44,967 nucleotides of DNA from Methanocella sp. (GTDB lineage: Archaea > Halobacteriota > Methanocellia > Methanocellales > Methanocellaceae). The DNA lies in NCBI RefSeq assembly GCF_035506375.1, contig NZ_DATJPM010000034.1, forward strand, positions 1 through 44,967. The letters are read 5' to 3'. Positions 1-6,168 of this stretch are shown here, piece after piece. Made by a program: the position numbers and the translations under genes. Each line of letters opens with the position of its first letter. The first letter of the stretch is position 1. Below the pieces are notes generated by a model. It saw nothing but the letters and a program-made list of their open reading frames with translations, had not been told where the DNA came from and did not search any database.

Positions 1-2
1 TT

Positions 3-989
3 AAGAATATCAGGACCGTCGTGCTGGATGAGGCGGACGAGATGCTCGACATGGGCTTCATCGACGACATCGAGGAGATACTGGAGAGAACACCGGAAGG
101 CCGGCAAACAATGCTCTTTTCTGCCACCATGCCCGCGCCTATCCAGAAGCTGGCAAAGCGCTTCATGAGGGACCCGCAGACCATCGGCATCAAATCGAAA
201 TCTATGACCGTCTCGGGCACCGAGCAGGCCTATTATGAAGTCCCCGAAAGACAAAAGTTCGAAGTACTCTGCCGCCTGCTGGACGTGCAGCTTCCGGCGC
301 TCGCCATCGTGTTCGTCAGGACAAAACGGCGTGTGGACGAGCTGGCAAAAGCGCTGGACGAGCGCGGCTATCCGGCGGAGGGCATCCATGGGGACCTCGC
401 GCAATCGAAGCGGGACAGCGTCATGCGCGGCTTCAAGGAGGGCACTACCGAGGTGCTCGTGGCCACCGACGTCGCGGCGAGAGGGCTGGACATCAGCGGC
501 GTGACGCACGTCTATAACTTCGACATACCGCAGGACCCCGACAGCTACGTCCACCGCATAGGGCGGACCGGCCGGGCGGGCAAGAAAGGCGCAGCCATCA
601 CTTTCGTGACGCCGCGGGAGATGGGGCTTTTACGTTTCATCGAGCGTGTCACACGCCATAACATCGAGAGGAGGCCCGTACCGACGGCTGCCGAGGCCTT
701 TGAGGGAAAACAGCAGGCGCTCGTGGAAAGCCTGTTAAGCGTGGCCGGCGGCAGCGATACCTCGAAGTACCGGGGCATAGCCCAGGATCTTTTGAATATG
801 AACGATTCGGTGACTCTGCTTTCAGCGGCCCTGAAGATGCTGAGCCGGGAAAAGGACGAGCCGCCCGCGGCCGTTGAGCTGACCGAGGACAGGCCGATGC
901 GCCAGCGGAAGGAGCGTAAGCCCGAGAGCCGGGACCGGCGGGAATTCGGCAGGCAGGATTACGAGTTCAGGAAACGGCGCTCTCGATAA
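3..989 (+). CDS. DEAD-box RNA helicase, 5'-truncated by the window edge
   Basis: ATP-dependent RNA helicase of superfamily 2, missing its N-terminal Q motif and Walker A region because the window begins inside the gene. The reading frame is open from base 3. Seen in order: motif II (VLDEADEMLDMGF), motif III (FSATMP), the second RecA-like lobe with ARGLDISGV (motif V) and HRIGRTGRAGKKG (motif VI), then a linker and a basic Arg/Lys/Glu-rich tail of about 40 residues that probably helps bind RNA. Such proteins remodel RNA during ribosome assembly or decay in the cytoplasm. The sequence resembles the CsdA/DeaD type, but the exact subfamily cannot be fixed without the N-terminus. The family call is very secure. 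Confidence 0.95.
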   Translation, partial: KNIRTVVLDEADEMLDMGFIDDIEEILERTPEGRQTMLFSATMPAPIQKLAKRFMRDPQTIGIKSKSMTVSGTEQAYYEVPERQKFEVLCRLLDVQLPALAIVFVRTKRRVDELAKALDERGYPAEGIHGDLAQSKRDSVMRGFKEGTTEVLVATDVAARGLDISGVTHVYNFDIPQDPDSYVHRIGRTGRAGKKGAAITFVTPREMGLLRFIERVTRHNIERRPVPTAAEAFEGKQQALVESLLSVAGGSDTSKYRGIAQDLLNMNDSVTLLSAALKMLSREKDEPPAAVELTEDRPMRQRKERKPESRDRREFGRQDYEFRKRRSR

Positions 990-1100
990 TAGCATTTTTA
1001 TAGCCTGAAGCGACTCGAGGGTGACCCACTTCATAGGGCACCCTGTTTTCTCGACACGCACGATATACCTGCCGGCATACAGGTCCGCCTTTAGCCACAA
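822..1100 (-). pseudogene. Doubtful ORF or gene remnant converging on the helicase
   Basis: On the minus strand, about 50 codons between roughly 1133 and 975 read like protein (including WLKADLYAGRY and KWVTLESLQAIKMLL). The frame then runs antisense into the helicase 3' end. The only start is a TTG at 1100, and the coding-like text extends above it to an in-frame stop at 1134-1136. This fits a decayed gene or a gene cut by a frameshift better than an intact one. No family was recognised. It could also be a chance open frame. Confidence 0.2.
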
Positions 1101-1142
1101 ATAAGCCGGTCGATGGCCATTGACCCAGTCCAGTCACCCATG

Positions 1143-1274
1143 TCACGCTTGCCGTCGCAGGAGATGCTCAAAACGGCGAAGCGATAACGTGGCGCCCAGC
1201 AGCACGATAGCGCCCGAAATAGCGAGCAGGATGGACAGGCGGTCGATGCTGCCGATAACGAATTGAAGGCCCAT
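1143..1274 (-). CDS. Possible 43-residue single-span membrane protein
   Basis: A short ATG ORF encodes a peptide beginning MGLQFVIGSIDRLS, followed by a hydrophobic stretch (ILLAISGAIVLLGATLSL) and a basic tail (RRFEHLLRRQA). This gives one predicted membrane helix with positive residues after it. No good ribosome-binding site precedes the ATG. It lies in the gap between the helicase and the DUF123 gene. It is hypothetical and not matched to a family; the orderly hydrophobic/basic layout is the only support. Confidence 0.3.
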   Translation of the reverse strand: MGLQFVIGSIDRLSILLAISGAIVLLGATLSLRRFEHLLRRQA

Positions 1275-1314
1275 AGTAATAATGGAGTATGGGCTTACTA
1301 ATAGATAATTGTTT

Positions 1315-1737
1315 TTATGTTACGTGATGCGCCTCTTGCACGACCTTTTTCATCTTCTCCAGGTCCTCGGCGTAGTGCAAATGCGTGGGGCAGCGGCAGT
1401 CGCTGCAGCCAAAGCCCGGCACCCGGGCCAGGAACTGGTCGATGGAGCCGGCGACGCTGCACTCAGGCCGGGGGGAGGTCACGACGTCGACGACCTCGAC
1501 GTGCGGCAGCAGGTAGTCGATGTGCCACTGCTTCGTCCGGTTCTTCCCCGAGGCCACCGCCCTGTGTCGCTTTACCCGGACAAAGCCGCCGCTGCCGAGC
1601 GCCGAGCCCGTGTAGGCATAGTAGCCCTCGTTAAAATACAGCTCGCCGAGCGCCCCGATCTTCAGGCGCATCGGCTCTTTAAGGAACATGACCAGAGTGT
1701 ACGTGCCCTTATCGATATCTTCCACCACTATCCCCAA
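1315..1737 (-). CDS. DUF123 / Uri-type GIY-YIG-like nuclease-domain protein
   Basis: A 140-residue protein of the DUF123 (COG1833, Uri superfamily) group, a compact GIY-YIG-like fold. Seen: the start VEDIDKGTYTLVMFL, the GYYAYTGSALG segment that corresponds to the YIG-like strand, RVKRHRAV with conserved basic residues, and WHIDYLL, a hallmark of the family. A C-terminal Cys/His cluster (FGCSDCRCPTHLHY) is also typical. Its start directly abuts the stop of the archaemetzincin gene (1738), so the two are probably co-transcribed. Members are assumed to act on nucleic acid, but the substrate is not established. The family assignment is firm and the function open. Confidence 0.85.
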   Translation of the reverse strand: MGIVVEDIDKGTYTLVMFLKEPMRLKIGALGELYFNEGYYAYTGSALGSGGFVRVKRHRAVASGKNRTKQWHIDYLLPHVEVVDVVTSPRPECSVAGSIDQFLARVPGFGCSDCRCPTHLHYAEDLEKMKKVVQEAHHVT

Positions 1738-2235
1738 CTACAATAGGGGCCGGGGCTCAATTACCTTGCGGTTAAAGATCGCGCGGCACCTGGCGCACAG
1801 GGTAGCCGGCTTCTGCAGGGCGTCCTCGATGGAGCTGGAAAAGCGCATGACGCAGTCGTCCTTACAGTGGTCAAGCCCGAGCACGTGGCCCGCCTCGTGG
1901 GCGCACTCCTTGGCCACCATCTCCGCCGATTCCAGGCGGAACGTGGACACGACGCCCGCCAGGTGATACATGGCCAGGCCCATGACGAATGTCAGGTGGT
2001 CGTAATAGATGTCGCCGCCCACGACCCAGATGGCGTGCTCCGACGACATGTTCCGTATCAGGTAGTCGAGCAGCACCTGCGCGTCGAACTGGCCGTGCCT
2101 GATGTCATAGGCGCCCTCGTAGAGGTCAAGTACGCCCCGGTCAGCCGTGGAGACACCGTAGACCTCGACGAGCGTTCTCGCCACGATGTGCTTGAACTCG
2201 GCGGCATCTGCCGTATAAAAGAGATCGAATCGCAT
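1738..2235 (-). CDS. amzA: Archaemetzincin, zinc metalloprotease
   Basis: A small metzincin-type protease of 165 residues. The diagnostic motif is present at residues 113-130 (HEAGHVLGLDHCKDDCVM), giving the three zinc-binding histidines, the catalytic Glu and the two Cys of the extended archaemetzincin signature. A later CARC pair near residue 150 completes the four-Cys second zinc site, and the Met of CVM acts as the Met-turn. The enzyme is cytoplasmic, with no signal peptide. Its physiological substrate is unknown for the family. It is followed without a gap by the DUF123 gene. An inverted repeat overlaps its ribosome-binding region. Confidence 0.95.
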   Translation of the reverse strand: MRFDLFYTADAAEFKHIVARTLVEVYGVSTADRGVLDLYEGAYDIRHGQFDAQVLLDYLIRNMSSEHAIWVVGGDIYYDHLTFVMGLAMYHLAGVVSTFRLESAEMVAKECAHEAGHVLGLDHCKDDCVMRFSSSIEDALQKPATLCARCRAIFNRKVIEPRPLL

Positions 2236-2261
2236 CCATACCTCAACACTGAATGGTATGG
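2236..2261 (-). promoter_or_regulatory. Hairpin covering the ribosome-binding site of the archaemetzincin gene
   Basis: In mRNA sense, CCATACC (2261-2255) and GGTATGG (2242-2236) form a perfect 7-bp stem around a 12-nt loop. The 3' arm ends at the base just before the ATG at 2235 and includes part of the likely GAGGT ribosome-binding site. The structure could limit initiation. It is seen in sequence; the regulatory role is inferred. Confidence 0.4.
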
Positions 2262-2292
2262 AGGTACATTATTATAATAATAACTTGAATAA

Positions 2293-2901
2293 TTATTGAA
2301 AACCGTATTTTCCCACGAGCGGCACGAAGGCGACGCCGCCCTTATTATAGGTTTTCACCTGGCCGCCGGCCTTCTCCACGAGATAGAGGTCCTGATAGTA
2401 ATGCCCGACCGGGATGACCATGCGGCCGCCGTCCTTTAGTTCGTCGATAAGCGGGCCGGGGATATCCGGTGCCGCCGCGGCGACGCTGATGCGGTCATAG
2501 GGCGCGTGCTCAGGGAAGCCTTCGCTGCCATCCCCGATGATCACATCGATATTGATCAAGCCCAGCTTTTTGTATATTTCCCGTGCTTTATAAGCCAGCT
2601 CAGGCTTTCTCTCGACCGTATAGACCATGCCGCTGCCGGCAAGGATGGACAGGATGGCCGCGTGGTATCCCAGTCCGGTGCCGACCTCTAAAACTTTATC
2701 CCCGTTCCTGACGTCGAGGAGATCGCACATGACCGCGACCATATTGGGCGCAGAAATAGTCTGGCCCTCGCCGATAGGCAGGGGCACGTCCTCGTAAGCA
2801 TTTTCCAGGACGTTTTCTGGAACAAAAAGATGCCGGGGCACTCGCGCCATGGCGTCAAGTACCCGTTCGCTAATTCCCTGAAATCGTAAAAGCCTTATCA
2901 G
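2293..2901 (-). CDS. pcm: Protein-L-isoaspartate O-methyltransferase, probable CTG start
   Basis: Repairs isoaspartyl residues in damaged proteins using S-adenosylmethionine. Visible family features are RVPRHLFVPE, the active-site loop region GEGQTISAPNMVAVMCD, the AdoMet motif LEVGTGLGYHAAIL and the strand GGRMVIPVG. The first ATG (2850) would start at MARVPRHLF, but about 17 residues that look like the normal family N-terminus (IRLLRFQGISERVLDAM) are in frame upstream. That stretch reaches a CTG at 2901-2899 that overlaps the preceding gene's TGA as CTGA, the exact geometry of the common ATGA overlap. No ATG, GTG or TTG lies between. The CTG start is inferred; 2293..2850 is the conservative alternative. 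It is in an operon with the zinc-finger gene. Confidence 0.9.
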   Translation of the reverse strand: MIRLLRFQGISERVLDAMARVPRHLFVPENVLENAYEDVPLPIGEGQTISAPNMVAVMCDLLDVRNGDKVLEVGTGLGYHAAILSILAGSGMVYTVERKPELAYKAREIYKKLGLINIDVIIGDGSEGFPEHAPYDRISVAAAAPDIPGPLIDELKDGGRMVIPVGHYYQDLYLVEKAGGQVKTYNKGGVAFVPLVGKYGFQ

Positions 2902-3557
2902 GCTTTCCTGGCGTTTTCGCCACTTCTCTTCCTGGATGCTCTCAGCCCCTCGCCCACGGCACGCCGCTCCTGCGAGATGATCTTCGAGTAGATGCGCCGG
3001 ACATCTTTGGCCTTGATCGCCTTGCCCGTTCGCTTGAAAATGCCGCCGTCCCTGACCTTGATGGAGCTGATGCGGACCTCATACCCCTTTAATTTCATAA
3101 TGTCGCCGATGGCGAACTCGTAGTCGCCGTTGACCTTGTAGTCGAGCGACTGCGTCTCGCCCAGGCGCTGGACGGCGATCTTCACGACCACCTCATCGAT
3201 GGCCCGGGCCCAGATGGTGCGTACGTCCTTTGCCTTCGCGCGCTCGGACCTTCCGCCGGTGAGCAGCTCCAGCGACTGGATGCGGACGCCGCTCACGTCC
3301 TCCCCGACGTCGATCACGAACTCGTCGCCCGCGTACAATTCCTCGTCCGCGTCGACCTCGAGCTGCTGCGCCGACGACGCGCCGCCGCGGCTCACGATGA
3401 CCTTGATCTTGATCGCTTTCTTTTTCTCGTGGGGCAGGCGGTGAATGAATCCGCATTGCTCGCACTTTAATAAGTGACTTTTAACGACCGTATGCATGAC
3501 TTCTTCTTCGGGGCTGCACTGGGGGCACGCGGCCTCGACTACATCTATCTTATCCAC
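2898..3557 (-). CDS. HVO_0476-type archaeal zinc-finger protein
   Basis: A 219-residue protein of the uncharacterised archaeal zinc-finger group COG1326. Near the N-terminus two Cys pairs (ACPQC and CEQCGF, about 18 residues apart) form a zinc ribbon. A long beta-rich region follows, containing two similar halves (AGDEFVIDVGEDVSGVRIQSLE and AIGDIMKLKGYEVRISSIKV) that each end in a KAKDVR motif. The half-repeats suggest an internal duplication. The family is conserved across euryarchaea and may bind nucleic acid, but no function is proven. Its stop codon overlaps the proposed CTG start of the methyltransferase gene. Confidence 0.85.
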   Translation of the reverse strand: MDKIDVVEAACPQCSPEEEVMHTVVKSHLLKCEQCGFIHRLPHEKKKAIKIKVIVSRGGASSAQQLEVDADEELYAGDEFVIDVGEDVSGVRIQSLELLTGGRSERAKAKDVRTIWARAIDEVVVKIAVQRLGETQSLDYKVNGDYEFAIGDIMKLKGYEVRISSIKVRDGGIFKRTGKAIKAKDVRRIYSKIISQERRAVGEGLRASRKRSGENARKA

Positions 3558-3608
3558 AAAACGACTCTCCGTGTGTTATATCAATGAACAGAGTAGATAT
3601 AACTCCGT

Positions 3609-4082
3609 ATGCTTAAAGAAGTTGTCCATGCCCGGGGCCACACGAACGTCACGGGCACGCACCGGAGCACATTCGAGGTGACGCGGGACGCGGAGATATC
3701 GGCGTCGGCCGATTGCATCATTGCCGTGGGCGCCGATAAAGGGGCGGCTTCTTTGAGCGAGCCATTTAAAAGGTCCGCGGCCCGGGACGACGCTTTTATC
3801 ACCTGCGTGATCGAGGCGGGAGGCGTCAAAGATCGTGTCACCGGATGGGGGTCGAATGCAATGACATTCACGGTCGAGAACAGCATGGTCTTCCGCGTCA
3901 GCGATTACGTTTGCGGCAGGACCGTCCTGATACACGCGGATAAGCCCGCGGCCAGGCTCGACCGGAAGCTGATAAAGGCGCTGGCCGAAGGAAATCAAGC
4001 CATCATCGAGCTATGTGTAGAGCAGAGAGAAAAGCCTAAGCCTTCATTCGATCTATTATTCATGGAGCGACAGGCATGGTAG
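3609..4082 (+). CDS. DUF371 archaeal conserved protein
   Basis: A 157-residue protein with the DUF371 signature ARGHTNVTGTHRSTFEVT at the start, followed by ADCIIAVGADKGAASL and a central strand-rich region. This family occurs in archaea as a stand-alone protein of about 140-150 residues, so the length fits; its function is unknown. There is no signal peptide or membrane helix. It is divergent from the zinc-finger gene and overlaps the next gene by 7 bases, so the pair is likely one transcript. Confidence 0.85.
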   Translation: MLKEVVHARGHTNVTGTHRSTFEVTRDAEISASADCIIAVGADKGAASLSEPFKRSAARDDAFITCVIEAGGVKDRVTGWGSNAMTFTVENSMVFRVSDYVCGRTVLIHADKPAARLDRKLIKALAEGNQAIIELCVEQREKPKPSFDLLFMERQAW

Positions 4083-4477
4083 AGGATGAAAAGCCCGAAA
4101 CAGCGGGCATAGAAGACCTCAAAAAAGAGCTCGCGAGCATCAAGAACGAAATGATGTGGAACGAGCTCGAGGATATTAAAAAAGAGAAGATGCGCGAAGA
4201 GCTCGAGGCAATTAAGGCCGAGCAGGCGGAAAAGCAGCAGCGGTATTATGTGCCGTACACGCCCCGGCTGTCCATCCTGACGGTGATCATGGCAATGGCC
4301 ACGCTTCTGGCCGCCGGTTACCTGATCGGCACTCTGTACCAGTTCGGGCTCACGGACGAGGTCAGTAGATATCTGGCCGCGTATAGCATACCCATCAGTG
4401 CCTCGATCCTGCTGACGGTCGCCAGCGTCGTGCTTTTCTTCATCGGGCTGGGGCTTGTCACGATGGCGAAGAAGTGA
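4076..4477 (+). CDS. Small membrane protein with N-terminal coiled coil
   Basis: A 133-residue protein not recognised as a named family. Residues 1-55 are a highly charged helix with heptad-like repeats (ELASIKNEM, ELEDIKKEKM, ELEAIKAEQ), a probable coiled coil. Two hydrophobic helices follow (about 62-84 and 100-128, the latter ILLTVASVVLFFIGLGLV). The likely topology is a cytoplasmic coiled coil anchored by a hairpin. Its start overlaps the DUF371 gene, and its last 20 bases overlap the 3' end of the kinase gene on the other strand. Confidence 0.65.
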   Translation: MVEDEKPETAGIEDLKKELASIKNEMMWNELEDIKKEKMREELEAIKAEQAEKQQRYYVPYTPRLSILTVIMAMATLLAAGYLIGTLYQFGLTDEVSRYLAAYSIPISASILLTVASVVLFFIGLGLVTMAKK

Positions 4478-5894
4478 GCGCCGGCAGCATCACCACGAAC
4501 TTCGCCCCTTTCGAGGGCTCGTCCGGAACGCGGTCTTCGACCCACACTTTTCCCTTAAAATCATCGACCAGCTTTTTTACTAAATAGAGGCCAAGGCCCC
4601 GGCCCGTGACGCCTGTTTCGCCATGCTGGTGGCGCCCGAACAGCCTCTTCTTCAGCTCGTCGGGTATCCCGGGGCCGTTATCGCTGATGTCGACCCGGTA
4701 ATATGTGATGTTATCCCGGGATACCGGTTCCAGCCGGATATCCACCGATACCGGACCCGTAGAATGCCTGATGGCGTTGCCCACGAGGTTGACGAACACG
4801 TCCTTCAGCAGCGGGTCGGCAAGCACGTAGCATTCGTTCGCCGATTCCAGGCGTATGGCCACGTCCCTGCCCGGCACATGCGAGAACTCGGACACCACGT
4901 CCCGGAGTATCAGGCACATGTCGACCTTCTCGTGCCTCAGGCCGCCTTCCTTGATCATCTGCAGCTTGCGGACGGTATCGATGAGCCGCGTGCTGTTCCT
5001 GAAAGCTTCGAGGGGCTTTTCCAGGTATATTTTTTCGTCGTCCTTGAGGCTTAAATTCGCGAGGCCGAGCTCGAGATAGCTCATGCCGATCTGGTTCATA
5101 TTATTGATGTCATGGCCCATCAGGTCGACGTACAGCTCGGCCTGCCTCCGGGCATCCCTGACCCGCGATTCGGCGTCCTTTCTCTCCGTGATATCGACGA
5201 ACGTGACCACAGCGCCTGTTATCTTTCCGTCCTCGCGTATCGGGTAAGACGAATACTCCACGGGGAAGGGCGTGCCGCCCTTTCGCCAGAATACATCGTC
5301 GCTGTCTCGGCAGCCGGTGCCTTCGCGTAAAGACTGGATCACGCAGCACTGCTCGCGCCGGCACGGCGTGCCGTCGCTCCGGGTATGGTGGATCAGGTCA
5401 TGCGTATCCTTTCCCAGCGCCTCGCTCTTCGTGTAGCCCAGCTGCCGTAGCGCCGAGCGGTTGATGAACGTGCAGCGCCCCTGCACATCGACCCCGTAGA
5501 TGCCCTCGTCGGTCGATTCGAGCAGCAGGCGGATATCTTTAAACAGATGGTCCTTATACTCGGACAACGTGCCCACGACGATGGCGACGACGATAAAGAT
5601 AGACGCCCGGATCAATGTATCCGGGACGACATGCCCCATCGTAAAGTATCCGATGGCCATGTGAGCCATCCCGAGGAATATGGCGACATAGATGGCCTTT
5701 CGGTGATACCAGATGCCGGCCAGGATGATGGGGATATAGTAAAGGTGCGTATAGACGACATCGACGCCCATTACCAGGTTGACGTATACGGTAACGATGA
5801 TACAGCCGACGATGATGGCCAACAGTAAAAGCTTATTATACCGTTCCCGGGCAGGGGCCGTAAGATCCGACATCTCGTCCATGAATGAAATCAC
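4458..5894 (-). CDS. Membrane PAS histidine kinase
   Basis: A 478-residue sensor kinase. Residues about 20-112 hold several membrane helices, 120-240 a PAS domain ending in the usual FVDITERKDAE linker, and 250-340 the dimerisation/phosphoacceptor region with the H box MGHDINN (His261). An HATPase domain follows, with the N box (LVGNAIRHS), DNGPGIP and TGRGLGLYLVKKL. The PAS domain carries a Cys-containing insert (TPCRREQCC). Its H box matches that of the 966-residue kinase (MGHDISN), so the two are related. No partner regulator is adjacent. Possible starts are 5894 or the ATG five codons later. Output is probably relayed to lone receivers elsewhere. Confidence 0.9.
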   Translation of the reverse strand: MISFMDEMSDLTAPARERYNKLLLLAIIVGCIIVTVYVNLVMGVDVVYTHLYYIPIILAGIWYHRKAIYVAIFLGMAHMAIGYFTMGHVVPDTLIRASIFIVVAIVVGTLSEYKDHLFKDIRLLLESTDEGIYGVDVQGRCTFINRSALRQLGYTKSEALGKDTHDLIHHTRSDGTPCRREQCCVIQSLREGTGCRDSDDVFWRKGGTPFPVEYSSYPIREDGKITGAVVTFVDITERKDAESRVRDARRQAELYVDLMGHDINNMNQIGMSYLELGLANLSLKDDEKIYLEKPLEAFRNSTRLIDTVRKLQMIKEGGLRHEKVDMCLILRDVVSEFSHVPGRDVAIRLESANECYVLADPLLKDVFVNLVGNAIRHSTGPVSVDIRLEPVSRDNITYYRVDISDNGPGIPDELKKRLFGRHQHGETGVTGRGLGLYLVKKLVDDFKGKVWVEDRVPDEPSKGAKFVVMLPALTSSPS

Positions 5895-5901
5895 GCGCCG
5901 T

Positions 5902-5930
5902 CACAATAATATTGTGTGTTATTTATAAAA
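5902..5930 (-). promoter_or_regulatory. Kinase promoter: TATA box and palindromic operator candidate
   Basis: On the minus strand a TATA-like element (TTTATAAAT, about 5921-5929) lies about 30 bases before the kinase start. Between it and the start is the palindrome CACAATAATATTGTG (5902-5916), with perfect 7-base arms around one central base. A site here, at or near the transcription start, would suit a repressor. The binding protein is unknown. Confidence 0.45.
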
Positions 5931-5990
5931 ATTAACTCAAATTTTTTACGCTATCGATATATTCGGCTGGTGCTCAAGGACCAGGTAAAT

Positions 5991-6063
5991 ATTTACAAAA
6001 TATTCACTTAGTTTATGTCAATAATTCAAACTATTTACAAAAATAGCTAATTTATTTACAAAA
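5991..6063 (+). promoter_or_regulatory. Three phased ATTTACAAAA repeats upstream of the protease promoter
   Basis: The 10-mer ATTTACAAAA occurs exactly at 5991, 6033 and 6054. The spacings are 42 and 21 bases, which are whole multiples of about two helical turns, so the copies face the same side of the DNA. They end about 20 bases before the protease TATA box. This is a typical arrangement for cooperative regulator binding, here most likely activation or repression of the secreted protease. The repeats are seen directly; the role is inferred. Confidence 0.5.
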
Positions 6064-6079
6064 TTTGTCAATTTTAGTA

Positions 6080-6093
6080 TAAAGTATATATAG
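6080..6093 (+). promoter_or_regulatory. TATA box of the subtilisin-like protease gene
   Basis: An A/T-only element containing AAAGTATATATA lies about 80 bases upstream of the proposed translation start. Transcription would begin near 6110-6117, leaving a leader of about 55 nucleotides with a strong GGAGG ribosome-binding site at 6157-6161. Confidence 0.5.
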
Positions 6094-6168
6094 CAAAAGT
6101 TCAACCTTGGGATAACTAGTATACAGGAAATGCTTTATTAGCAGCTCCTAACTTGCGGAGGGAACGAC

